A stretch of DNA of 64,000 nucleotides, taken from assembly GCF_038024035.1 (NCBI RefSeq), contig NZ_CP150664.1, positions 1,488,001-1,552,000 of the forward strand, in the 5' to 3' direction. Source of the DNA: Polaribacter pacificus (GTDB taxonomy: Bacteria; Bacteroidota; Bacteroidia; Flavobacteriales; Flavobacteriaceae). The position numbers and the translations under genes were made by a program. The notes under the pieces are model-generated. The model did not search any database, had not been told where the DNA came from, and was given only the letters and a program-made list of their open reading frames with translations. This document shows positions 25,401 through 34,125 of the stretch, piece after piece (the stretch's first letter is position 1; each line of letters starts with the position of its first letter).

Positions 25401-28064
25401 ATGAAAAATTTTAAAAATTTATTAGTAGTTGCATTGTTTTTTACAGTTGCTACAGTTTTTGGACAATCAAAAATCACTGGTAAAGTTGTTGACGAATCTG
25501 GTCAACCATTACCAAGTGCGAGTGTTCAAGTAAAAGGAACCTCAAATGGAACATCATCAGACTTTGATGGGAAATTTGTTTTAAACGCAAACACCGACTC
25601 TGGTGTCGTATTGATTTCGTTTATTGGATACCTAACTAAAGAAGTAGCATTTACTTCATCAAAAAGTAATTTAGGGACTATTCAATTAACTGAAGACTCT
25701 AACACTTTAGAGGAAGTTGTTATCCAAGGTGTAATTGATGTTGCCAAAGACAGAAAAACTCCTGTAGCGGTTTCAACGATTAAAGCAAATGAAATAGAAG
25801 AAAAATTAGGGTCTCAGGAATTTCCTGAAATTTTAAAATCTACTCCTTCTGTATACGCTACCAAATCTGGTGGTGGATTTGGAGATGCTAGAATTAATAT
25901 TAGAGGATTTAGTCAAGAGAACATTGCTGTATTGATTAATGGTGTTCCAGTAAATGACATGGAAAATGGTTCTATTTATTGGTCTAACTGGGCTGGACTT
26001 TCTGATGTAACTTCTGCAATGCAAGTACAAAGAGGTTTAGGTTCTTCTAAATTGGCAATTTCGTCTGTTGGAGGTACTGTAAACGTTATTACAAAGACTT
26101 CTGAACAAAAACAAGGAGGAAATGTAACTGCTAGTTTTGGAAATGACGGATATATGAAATATTTGGCTTCTTATTCTACAGGTAAATTAGACAACGGATT
26201 ATCTGCTTCTTTTTTATTAAGCAGAACTCAAGGAGATGGTTATGTTGATGGTACTAAATTTTTAGGACACAACTATTTTATTGGTCTTGGTTACACATTT
26301 AATGATGAGCACTCAATTGAGTTTACATTTACTGGTGCACCACAATGGCATCACCAACGTAGTTATGCTGAAAAACTATCATTATACCAACAGTTTGGAA
26401 CTGCAGATGAACCTAGCAGAAAATTCAATCCAGCTTGGGGAATGTATAATGGAGAAGAATTTTCTTTAAGAAGAAACTTTTACCACAAACCAGTTATGTC
26501 TTTAAACTATGACTGGAAAATTTCTGACGATGCAAGTTTATCAACTGTTCTTTACGCTTCATGGGGACGTGGAGGTGGATCAGGTCCAATTGGAAATGTA
26601 AACGGTATCCGTGATTATGATTTTAGATTAAGAGATGCAGCTGGTCAAGTTCGTTTTGACGATATCGCAAAGTGGAATGCAGGTGGTACTGTAGCTGATT
26701 TTGGAGCAGATAGAGTTAGTACAGTTAATGATAGAAATAACGGTTTAACACGTAGAGCTTCTATGAACTCTCATAACTGGTATGGTCTTATTGCTAACTT
26801 CCATAAAGAAGCAAACGAAAACTTAAGCTGGGACTTAGGTATAGATGCAAGAACTTACCAAGGAATTCACTACAGAGTTGTTTCTAATCTTTTAGGAGCT
26901 ACAGGATATACTGACAACAGAGATGTAAACAATCCTAACAGAAATATTACAAGTTTTGTAGATCCTTCTCCAAGTTTTAATCCTTGGGCTAATATTACCA
27001 ATCAACAAAAAATTGAGTACTATAATGATGGTAACGTTCGTTGGTTAGGAGCTTTTGGACAAGTTGAATATTCTAAAGATAATATTTCTGCTTTTGTACA
27101 AGCTGGTGTTTCTCAACAAGCATTCCAAAGAGTTGATTATTTCAACTTGCTAGTTGGTAGTCAAAAATCAAGCTTTGAAAGCTTATTAGGAGGAAACATA
27201 AAAGGGGGAATGAACTGGAACATTAATGAAGAGCATAATGTTTTTGGAAATGCAGGTTACTATTCTAAACAACCTTTCTTTGACGCTGTTTACCCAAACT
27301 ATAACAACAACGACATCAATACTGGGTTAACAAACGAAAAAATCGTAGGATTGGAGTTAGGTTATGGTTTTAGAAATGAAAACTACAATGTAAAAGTAAA
27401 TGCATATAGAACTTCATGGAAAGACAGATACCAAAGATCAGGTGGTTCTGCACCAGGAAATTTTGTTGATTTCTCAGGAATTGAACAAGTTCACACTGGA
27501 TTAGAATTTGAAGCAAATGCATATTATGGAAAATTCACTATTGATGGAATGCTTTCTTTAGGTAATTTCCAATATGTAGGTAATGTAACTGGTACAGAAT
27601 ATGACCAAAACAATAATGTTGTTGGAGCTAGTGGAACAACTTTTTATTTAGATGGAGTTAAAGTTGGTGATGCTGCTCAAACTACAGCAAGAATTGGAGT
27701 TACATATAGAGCTACAGATGACTTAAAATTTGATATTAGCAATTTTTACGCAACAAATTTATACCCAACAATTAGCGCTTCTTCTTTTACCTCACAAGCT
27801 GATAATGATGCTGGATCTTTAAAACTTCCTAGTCATTCTTTATTAGATGCAGGAGTATCATACAAATTTAACTTTGGAGAAAAAGTTAATGCTCGTTTCA
27901 GACTTAACGTAAACAACGTTTTAGACACGAGATATATTTCTGATGGTTACACAAACATCCATGCAACTGCAGGTAGCACAACCTATGATGGTATAGATGT
28001 AAACAACAGAGTATACTTTGGTTACGGAAGAACTTGGAATGCTTCTTTTAAGTTTTCTTTCTAA
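25401..28064 (+). CDS. TonB-dependent outer-membrane receptor
   Basis: An 887-aa outer-membrane receptor. Signal peptide at residues 1-21 (ends TVFGQ), a CarboxypepD_reg-like beta-sandwich at about 22-105 (ITGKVVDESGQPLPSASVQV), a plug domain at about 115-230 (ARINIRGFSQENIAVLINGV) and a 22-strand barrel ending in the aromatic terminus WNASFKFSF. No SusD-like partner follows, so it is a solitary receptor and its ligand (siderophore, vitamin or glycan) is unknown. It has its own terminator at 28087. Confidence 0.93.
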   Translation: MKNFKNLLVVALFFTVATVFGQSKITGKVVDESGQPLPSASVQVKGTSNGTSSDFDGKFVLNANTDSGVVLISFIGYLTKEVAFTSSKSNLGTIQLTEDSNTLEEVVIQGVIDVAKDRKTPVAVSTIKANEIEEKLGSQEFPEILKSTPSVYATKSGGGFGDARINIRGFSQENIAVLINGVPVNDMENGSIYWSNWAGLSDVTSAMQVQRGLGSSKLAISSVGGTVNVITKTSEQKQGGNVTASFGNDGYMKYLASYSTGKLDNGLSASFLLSRTQGDGYVDGTKFLGHNYFIGLGYTFNDEHSIEFTFTGAPQWHHQRSYAEKLSLYQQFGTADEPSRKFNPAWGMYNGEEFSLRRNFYHKPVMSLNYDWKISDDASLSTVLYASWGRGGGSGPIGNVNGIRDYDFRLRDAAGQVRFDDIAKWNAGGTVADFGADRVSTVNDRNNGLTRRASMNSHNWYGLIANFHKEANENLSWDLGIDARTYQGIHYRVVSNLLGATGYTDNRDVNNPNRNITSFVDPSPSFNPWANITNQQKIEYYNDGNVRWLGAFGQVEYSKDNISAFVQAGVSQQAFQRVDYFNLLVGSQKSSFESLLGGNIKGGMNWNINEEHNVFGNAGYYSKQPFFDAVYPNYNNNDINTGLTNEKIVGLELGYGFRNENYNVKVNAYRTSWKDRYQRSGGSAPGNFVDFSGIEQVHTGLEFEANAYYGKFTIDGMLSLGNFQYVGNVTGTEYDQNNNVVGASGTTFYLDGVKVGDAAQTTARIGVTYRATDDLKFDISNFYATNLYPTISASSFTSQADNDAGSLKLPSHSLLDAGVSYKFNFGEKVNARFRLNVNNVLDTRYISDGYTNIHATAGSTTYDGIDVNNRVYFGYGRTWNASFKFSF

Positions 28065-28086
28065 GAAATTAAAACTATACATTTTT

Positions 28087-28117
28087 AAAACCACCTCTTT
28101 TGAGGTGGTTTTTTTAT
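28087..28117 (+). terminator. Rho-independent terminator after the TonB receptor
   Basis: Stem AAAACCACCTC / GAGGTGGTTTT with a 4-nt loop and a run of T. Confidence 0.85.
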
Positions 28118-28164
28118 GACTAAAATTCTGTATATTTACTCCTTTAAAAAATAAAACCAAGATC

Positions 28165-28590
28165 ATGAAAGAAATACATTCTTATTGGGCCTATTTAGTG
28201 GTGCTTTTTTTAGCCTTCGCAGTTATTAATGCACTCTTAGCACTTCAAAAAAAAAGAGCCTTTACCGATAAAGATTTACGCATAGGTTTGTTTACCTTAA
28301 TCGTATCACATATTCAATTATTAATCGGATTGGGTTGGTATTTTATGAGTCCTTGGTACAAAGCAATGAAAGCTGATAGCACTGCTGTAATGGGTAACTC
28401 AGAAAGTAGATTGTTAGCTCTAGAGCATCCTCTAATGATGATCATAGCTATTGTCTTAATTACTATTGGTTGGTCTAAACACAAAAAGAAAACAACTGAC
28501 ACTGCTAAATTTAAAACCTTTGCCATTTTCTATGGCATCGCTTTCTTGTTGATATTAGCAAGAATTCCCTGGAATCAATGGTTTAAATAA
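28165..28590 (+). CDS. Four-helix membrane protein, unknown function
   Basis: A 141-aa integral membrane protein with four helices (about residues 8-26, 42-62, 90-108 and 120-136). Conserved-looking polar residues inside or near helices (HSYWAY, LIVSHIQLLIGLGWYFMSP, ALEHPLMM) include three histidines, reminiscent of haem-binding membrane proteins. Similar flavobacterial proteins are sometimes labelled cytochrome b, but I cannot confirm haem binding. It stands alone between two terminators, so it is probably its own transcription unit. Confidence 0.7.
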   Translation: MKEIHSYWAYLVVLFLAFAVINALLALQKKRAFTDKDLRIGLFTLIVSHIQLLIGLGWYFMSPWYKAMKADSTAVMGNSESRLLALEHPLMMIIAIVLITIGWSKHKKKTTDTAKFKTFAIFYGIAFLLILARIPWNQWFK

Positions 28591-28601
28591 GAACACTCAC
28601 A

Positions 28602-28627
28602 TCCTAAGTTTTTCTTAGGATTTTTTT
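28602..28627 (+). terminator. Rho-independent terminator after the 28165 gene
   Basis: Stem TCCTAAG / CTTAGGA with a 5-nt T loop and seven T, ending 10 bp before the acyltransferase start. Confidence 0.75.
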
Positions 28628-28637
28628 AAATATAAAA

Positions 28638-29366
28638 ATGAAAATTTTAAGTTATATAATATCTCCAATATTTATCCTTGTCTTTTTTCTGTTGTTAGTG
28701 ATTTTTCACCCGCTACAATGGATAAGCTTAAATGTTTTTGGCCATAAAGCACATGATAAAGTTGTGGCAGCACTAAACTTTTTTTTGGTTAAGTCTTTAC
28801 TAATCTTGGGGATTCCTATCCGATTGATCAACAAACACACATTACCAGAAGATACCAGCTTAATATTTGTATCAAACCACCAAAGTACTTTTGACATCCC
28901 TCCAATTGGTTGGTTTTTTAGAAAGCATCACCCAAAATTTGTTGCCAAAATCGAGTTGGGTAAAGGCATACCAAGTGTTTCATACAATTTAAGACACGGA
29001 GGCGCGGCTCTTATCAACAGGAAAGATGCAAAACAAGCACTTACTGAGCTTGGACGATTTTCTAAAAGAATCCGCGAAAAAAAATGGGGGGCAATTATCT
29101 TCCCAGAAGGTACCAGAAGTAGAACGGGGAAGCCAAAGCCTTTTTCTACAAATGGATTAAAAATGATAACCAAATACAATCCTGACGGATATATTGTACC
29201 TTTGACCATTAACAATTCGTGGAAAGTATTTAAATATGGCAAATTTCCTTTGGGTTTAGGAAGTCCTATTAGCATTACTACACACAAACCTATAAAAATA
29301 GATTCATTACCGTTTGATGAATTAATGAAAGAAGTAGAAACAGCGGTCACCAATCATATCCAATAA
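28638..29366 (+). CDS. plsC: 1-acyl-sn-glycerol-3-phosphate acyltransferase (PlsC-type)
   Basis: Adds the second acyl chain to lysophosphatidate at the inner membrane. The 242-aa protein has an N-terminal membrane helix (about residues 6-28), the catalytic NHQSTFDIPP (H-x4-D, near residue 80) and FPEGTRSRTGKPKPF near 155. Other PlsC-like proteins acylate ornithine lipids or similar, so the acceptor is inferred. It is 2 bp upstream of an acyl-ACP desaturase gene, consistent with joint control of membrane lipids. Confidence 0.9.
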   Translation: MKILSYIISPIFILVFFLLLVIFHPLQWISLNVFGHKAHDKVVAALNFFLVKSLLILGIPIRLINKHTLPEDTSLIFVSNHQSTFDIPPIGWFFRKHHPKFVAKIELGKGIPSVSYNLRHGGAALINRKDAKQALTELGRFSKRIREKKWGAIIFPEGTRSRTGKPKPFSTNGLKMITKYNPDGYIVPLTINNSWKVFKYGKFPLGLGSPISITTHKPIKIDSLPFDELMKEVETAVTNHIQ

Positions 29367-29368
29367 AT

Positions 29369-30352
29369 ATGTCTGTACACAACATAAGAAAAGAGGTGAT
29401 GTTAACCTTAGAAAAAAACATCGATACATTTGTAGATAAGTTTTTAATCACGCCTGAAAAAATTTGGCAGCCAACTGATTTTTTGCCTAATTCTCAAAAA
29501 GATAGCTTCATTGATGAAGTAAGAGAAATTCAAGAAATCTCGAAAGAATTGGATGACGACTTTTGGGTAGTTTTAGTAGGTGATACTATTACCGAAGAGG
29601 CTTTACCTACTTATGAGTCTTGGCTATTAGACCTTGATGGAGTTAGTCAACATCCAGATAACGGTTGGGCAAAATGGGTAAGAGCATGGACCTCAGAAGA
29701 AAATCGTCACGGTGATGTTTTAAATAAGTATTTGTATTTGTCTGGACGTGTAAACATGCGTGAGGTAGAAATTACCACCCAACATTTAATTGCTGATGGT
29801 TTTGACATCGGTACTGCATCTGATCCGTATAAGAATTTTGTTTACACTAGTTTTCAAGAACTTGCAACCTATATTTCTCATAATAACGTAGCAAAAATCG
29901 CCAAAAGCAAAGGGCACAAGGCCTTGGCTAAAATGTCTAAAATTATTGCTGGTGATGAAATGCGCCATCATATAGCCTATGCAGAGTTTGTTAAAGAAAT
30001 CTTTAAAATAGATCCAAACGAAATGATGCTAGCTTTTCAACATATGATGAAGCATAAGATTGTCATGCCTGCAGTACACCTGAGAGAATCGTTTAACAAC
30101 AAAGGAACCTTGTTTGATCAATTTTCTACTGTCGCACAACGCGTAGGGGTTTATACTGGTTTTGACTATGTAGACATCCTTAAAAAGCTAAATACCACTT
30201 GGGAAATTGACAAATTAACCAACCTAAGTCCTGAAGCAGAAAAAGCAAGAGATTATTTGTTAAAGCTTCCAGATCGTATGTATAGAATCACAGAAAGAAT
30301 TGTGGTTCCAGATACCAAATATGATTTTAAATGGATGAATCCTATCGTTTAA
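29369..30352 (+). CDS. Acyl-ACP desaturase (soluble di-iron)
   Basis: Introduces a double bond into acyl-ACP chains, giving unsaturated membrane fatty acids. The 327-aa protein is of the soluble plant stearoyl-ACP type, not the membrane type. Di-iron ligands are in the paired motifs EENRHGDVL (near residue 113) and DEMRHHIAYAEF (near 197). It needs ferredoxin as electron donor; a 2Fe-2S ferredoxin and its reductase are encoded at 15.9-17.4 kb, but a direct link is speculation. It follows plsC by 2 bp and ends in a terminator. Confidence 0.92.
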   Translation: MSVHNIRKEVMLTLEKNIDTFVDKFLITPEKIWQPTDFLPNSQKDSFIDEVREIQEISKELDDDFWVVLVGDTITEEALPTYESWLLDLDGVSQHPDNGWAKWVRAWTSEENRHGDVLNKYLYLSGRVNMREVEITTQHLIADGFDIGTASDPYKNFVYTSFQELATYISHNNVAKIAKSKGHKALAKMSKIIAGDEMRHHIAYAEFVKEIFKIDPNEMMLAFQHMMKHKIVMPAVHLRESFNNKGTLFDQFSTVAQRVGVYTGFDYVDILKKLNTTWEIDKLTNLSPEAEKARDYLLKLPDRMYRITERIVVPDTKYDFKWMNPIV

Positions 30353-30367
30353 AATAAACACAGATAT

Positions 30368-30402
30368 AAAAAAGCCGTCAATCTAAGATTGACGGCTTTT
30401 TT
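30368..30402. terminator. Bidirectional terminator between desaturase and amidase genes
   Basis: A perfect 16-bp stem (AAAAAAGCCGTCAATC / GATTGACGGCTTTTTT) with a 3-nt loop. T tracts on both strands serve the convergent genes on each side. Confidence 0.88.
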
Positions 30403-30414
30403 ATTATACAGTAA

Positions 30415-31194
30415 TTAGTCTACTACAAAACTATCTCGATCATTTAAAAATCCTAATTTTTGTCGGGTAGCCATCATCGGTTCTTTTAAAAGTGTTGTGA
30501 TAAGCACTGCTGCTTTATGCTCGCAAACCTCCGTTAAAGGAGATCCTAGATAATCTATAGCAATAGAATTTCCTGAATATTCATAGCCATTGGCATCAAC
30601 TCCAATTCTATTGACCCCAACACAATAACTCATGTTTTCTATAGCTCTTGCTTTTAGTAAAGTGTTCCATGCATTTATTCTCGGAACGGGCCAATTGGCA
30701 ACATAAATTAAGAGATCATAATCAACTGTATTACGAGCCCAAACCGGAAAGCGCAAATCATAACAAATAAGCGGGCAAATCCTCCAGCCTTTATAGTGTA
30801 CCAACTGCCTTGAAACTCCAGGTGTGTATACCTTATCTTCTCCTGCCAAACTAAATCCGTGTTTTTTATCATAACTAGTTATTGCTCCAGTGGGCTCTAC
30901 AAATAACAGTCGATTAAAAAACTGCTCCTGATCTTTAATAATAAGACTACCCATAACCGCCGCTGCCTTTTGCTTGGCTAGTTCCTGCATCCACTTAACA
31001 GTAGGTCCATCCATAGTTTCATACAGTTTTGTTGGCTCCATAGAAAACCCAGTAGTAAACATCTCTGGTAAGACAATTAAATCTACAGTATTAGGAAGCT
31101 CAGCAAGTTGAACTGTTAATTGGTTGCAATTCTCTTTGGGGGATTCCCAAAACAAATCGGTTTGCACTAAAGCAATCTGCAAGGTTAAACTCAT
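30415..31194 (-). CDS. Omega-amidase / nitrilase-superfamily hydrolase (YafV-like)
   Basis: A 259-aa member of the nitrilase superfamily with the Glu-Lys-Cys triad: VLPEMFTTGF (near residue 43), YDKKHGFSLAGE (near 110) and LICYDLRFPVWAR (near 143). FxxAGE after the Lys and the size point to the Nit2/YafV omega-amidase group, which hydrolyses alpha-ketoglutaramate and repairs transamination by-products. It is a single gene convergent with the desaturase and separated from the divergent nuclease gene by about 80 bp. Confidence 0.88.
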   Translation of the reverse strand: MSLTLQIALVQTDLFWESPKENCNQLTVQLAELPNTVDLIVLPEMFTTGFSMEPTKLYETMDGPTVKWMQELAKQKAAAVMGSLIIKDQEQFFNRLLFVEPTGAITSYDKKHGFSLAGEDKVYTPGVSRQLVHYKGWRICPLICYDLRFPVWARNTVDYDLLIYVANWPVPRINAWNTLLKARAIENMSYCVGVNRIGVDANGYEYSGNSIAIDYLGSPLTEVCEHKAAVLITTLLKEPMMATRQKLGFLNDRDSFVVD

Positions 31195-31273
31195 AAAAAT
31201 TATTTTTTAACAAAGTAAGTAAAAGAACTCGGCTTTTTGTACATTGTTTGTTCAAATTATCAGTTGGCAATCC

Positions 31274-34030
31274 ATGCAATCATTCATTTCTGAAACCTTA
31301 GACGACATCCTAAAAAGTCAAAATACTTTTGAAAATAGTATTTTTATACTTCCATCACAAAGAGCTGGTGTCTTTTTAAAAAAAGCCATTCAGGATAAAA
31401 TAAGCAGTGGTTTTTTGCCAGAAATTTTAAATATTGAAACCTTTATTTCACGTGTTTCTCATATCAACAAGGTCGAAGCAGTTCCTTTACTTTTTCATTT
31501 TTACCACTGCTATCAGAAGAAGACAGCAAAACCAGAGTCTTTTGATATATTTGCTTCTTGGGCGGTTACTGCACTTCAAGATTTTAATGAAATTGATCAA
31601 CACTTAGTTGACCCAAAAGGTATTTTTAATTACTTAAAAGACATCCAACGCATTAAAAATTGGGATCTTAAAACTCCTATGCAAAGTACTCCTCTAATGA
31701 AAAGTCATTTTTCTTTTATGGAAAAACTTGGAGAATATTATACAGAATTGTACCAATATTTACTAGAGAAAAATTGGGGTTATCAAGGATTAATGTACAG
31801 AGAGGCTGCTAAAAAAATCGATTCCTTTTGTAAAATGAATCCAGAAAAAAAATTGATTTTTTTAGGCTTTAATGCCTTAAACAAAGCAGAAGAATTGATT
31901 TTTCAAACCGTCTTGGCTACAGAACAGGCAAAGGTCTATTGGGATATTGATAGCGCTTTTTTAAAGGATAAACATCAGGCAGGGCATTTTATTAGACAGT
32001 ACAAAAAGAGCTGGAAATATTATGAAAAGAATGAACTAAAAACTGTTACAAATTCTTTTGATACTCCAAAAAATATTCAAGTAATTGGGGCTTCAAAAAA
32101 TAGCAGTCAATTTAAATATATTGGCGAACTCTTAGATTCTTTTGAATCTTTTCAGAAAACAGCAGTCGTCTTAGCTGATGAAAGCCTATTGCCCCTGGCA
32201 CTGAACGCATTGCCAAAAAAGATAGAAGGCATTAATATTACCATGGGATATCCTTTAAAAGACCTGCCCTCTACCCTTTTATTTTCATTGATTTTTAAGG
32301 TGTTTTTATCCCAAGAAAGCTTACAAAAGAAAGTATCAAATGGATTCTATTACAAAGATGTCATCGACCTTTTAAAACACCCATTGCTTTTTAATACCTT
32401 AAATATTCCTAGTGGAAATCTTAGTTTAGTCATTGCCACTCGCATTGCAAAAAATAATGAGGTTTTTATCAGTCAAGCATATATTGCTAATTGTCTAGAC
32501 CCACTTGAGCCTAAGAAAAAAGAGATAATATTAGCTATTTTTGATCCACTAACAAGTATAGAACACTTTTTTGATCGCTTACTTTTACTTATTCAGTTTT
32601 TAAAAGAAGAGGTAAGTGCTATAGAAAAAGAATACTTATTTAGATATTATAAAATTTTTACACAATTACAAGAACTTCAGAGCAGCTATAAATATCTGCA
32701 AAGTTTAAAAGGTTTACAGCAGTTATTTAACCAGCTCATTGCTAGCGAAAGCCTGTCTTTTGAAGGTGAACCTTTAAAGGGTTTGCAATTAATGGGCATG
32801 TTAGAAACACGTGTTCTAGACTTTGAAAACCTAATCATTAGCTCAGTAAATGAAGGAGTCCTCCCTGCTGGAAACAAGCAAAACTCTTTTATTCCTTTTG
32901 ATGTCAAAGTGGCTTATGGGCTTCCTACTTTTAAAGAAAAAGATGCAATTTTTTCTTACCATTTTTTTAGATTGTTACAGCGAGCAAAAAACATCTTCCT
33001 ACTCTATAATTCAGAAAGTGATAGCTTTGGAGCTGGAGAAAAAAGTAGGTTTATAGCACAACTAAATCAATTAAAACCAGCCCTAACTACTGTTCAGATA
33101 AGTCCAGAGGTACGAACAGAAAAGACGAATTTAAAACGCATAGAAAAATCAGAATTTGTGATGGCTAAGCTTAAAGAGCTAGCAAAAAAGGGTATTTCGC
33201 CATCATCACTAACTAGTTACCTTAGAAACCCATTAGATTTTTATCAGCAAAAAGTACTTGCTATTAAAGAGCTAGACGCGGTAGAAGAAACGGTGGCTGC
33301 AAACACCCTTGGAACGATAGTCCACGAAACGCTTGAAGCACTTTACAAACCTTATATTGGCAGTTTATTAAGCACTGACCATTTTAGTAGTATGGAGACA
33401 AAAATTGATGAGTCCATACATTTTTATTTTAAAAAACATTTTCATCAAAGTGCAGTTCTTACCGGAAAAAACAAGCTAATTTTTGAAGTTGCCAAACAAT
33501 TTGTAAAACGATTTATCAAAAACGAAAAGAAACTAGTTGCTCAGGGAAATAAACTAAAAATCATTGCTACCGAACAAACTTTAGATACGACAATACAGGT
33601 AAAAGGCATTCCTTTCCCGATTAAACTACACGGAAATGTAGATCGAATAGATCAACTAAATGATGTTTTGAGAATTATTGATTACAAAACAGGAAAAGTA
33701 ACGGCAAGCAATCTAAAAATCAGCGATGTATCGACTATTAACGATGACAAATATAGCAAGGCTATCCAGGTACTTCTCTACGCTTTTTTATACAGCAAGT
33801 CTCCAAACTACAACCCTGAAAAACCATTCGAAGCAGGGATTGTTTCTTTTAAAAATTTAAATGAAGGCTTTATAAAAGTAAATTTTGCAGAAGGTAGAAA
33901 ACCAGCAGAGGTAATAATTACACCAGAAAAGTTAGCAGAATTTGTACATGCAATGGAAACTCTAATTTTAGAAATCTACAATCCAGAAATTCCTTTCGAA
34001 GAAAAATTGATAAAAAAAATGACCCCGTAG
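31274..34030 (+). CDS. AddB-like PD-(D/E)XK nuclease
   Basis: A 918-aa protein resembling AddB/RecB-type subunits of double-strand-break repair complexes. The N-terminal two-thirds is a helicase-like fold without a Walker A site (ILPSQRAGVFLKK where a P-loop would be). The C-terminal nuclease domain starts near residue 645, with VHETLEALY, GNVDRIDQ, the catalytic IIDYKTGK and AIQVLLYAF. The Cys that anchors the Fe-S staple in many AddB proteins is Asn (LRNPLDFYQ). I prefer the ATG at 31274; a TTG at 31244 is in frame. No AddA-type helicase gene is in the window. The stop lies inside a terminator hairpin. Confidence 0.85.
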   Translation: MQSFISETLDDILKSQNTFENSIFILPSQRAGVFLKKAIQDKISSGFLPEILNIETFISRVSHINKVEAVPLLFHFYHCYQKKTAKPESFDIFASWAVTALQDFNEIDQHLVDPKGIFNYLKDIQRIKNWDLKTPMQSTPLMKSHFSFMEKLGEYYTELYQYLLEKNWGYQGLMYREAAKKIDSFCKMNPEKKLIFLGFNALNKAEELIFQTVLATEQAKVYWDIDSAFLKDKHQAGHFIRQYKKSWKYYEKNELKTVTNSFDTPKNIQVIGASKNSSQFKYIGELLDSFESFQKTAVVLADESLLPLALNALPKKIEGINITMGYPLKDLPSTLLFSLIFKVFLSQESLQKKVSNGFYYKDVIDLLKHPLLFNTLNIPSGNLSLVIATRIAKNNEVFISQAYIANCLDPLEPKKKEIILAIFDPLTSIEHFFDRLLLLIQFLKEEVSAIEKEYLFRYYKIFTQLQELQSSYKYLQSLKGLQQLFNQLIASESLSFEGEPLKGLQLMGMLETRVLDFENLIISSVNEGVLPAGNKQNSFIPFDVKVAYGLPTFKEKDAIFSYHFFRLLQRAKNIFLLYNSESDSFGAGEKSRFIAQLNQLKPALTTVQISPEVRTEKTNLKRIEKSEFVMAKLKELAKKGISPSSLTSYLRNPLDFYQQKVLAIKELDAVEETVAANTLGTIVHETLEALYKPYIGSLLSTDHFSSMETKIDESIHFYFKKHFHQSAVLTGKNKLIFEVAKQFVKRFIKNEKKLVAQGNKLKIIATEQTLDTTIQVKGIPFPIKLHGNVDRIDQLNDVLRIIDYKTGKVTASNLKISDVSTINDDKYSKAIQVLLYAFLYSKSPNYNPEKPFEAGIVSFKNLNEGFIKVNFAEGRKPAEVIITPEKLAEFVHAMETLILEIYNPEIPFEEKLIKKMTP

Positions 34031-34037
34031 GGTCATT
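34012..34037 (-). terminator. Terminator for tRNA-Ala embedded in the nuclease 3' end
   Basis: Stem AATGACCC / GGGTCATT with a 4-nt loop. On the minus strand it is followed by eight T and lies 7 bp after the tRNA-Ala 3' end. The stop codon TAG (34028-34030) of the plus-strand nuclease gene is in the loop and stem, so the hairpin is partly coding sequence. Confidence 0.7.
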
Positions 34038-34043
34038 ATTTTG

Positions 34044-34117
34044 TGGAGAAGATGGGATTCGAACCCACGACCTCTTGACTGCCAGTCAAGCACTCTAGCC
34101 AACTGAGCTACATCCCC
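34044..34117 (-). tRNA. tRNA-Ala (GGC)
   Basis: A full cloverleaf can be drawn on the minus strand: acceptor GGGGATG, D-arm GCTC...GAGT, anticodon stem CTTGA/TCAAG with loop CTGGCAG (anticodon GGC), and a TTCGAAT T-loop. G3-U70, the alanine identity pair, is present. Positions 6 and 67 are a T-T mismatch in the acceptor stem. CCA is not encoded. It starts 8 bp after the stop of the usp gene on the same strand, so it may be read through from that gene. Confidence 0.95.
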
Positions 34118-34125
34118 AGCTATAC

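Noticed and set aside
28928..29353. A 141-codon antisense frame in the acyltransferase gene
   Set aside because: Shadow of a supported gene; no motif, and it ends with the overlapping gene.
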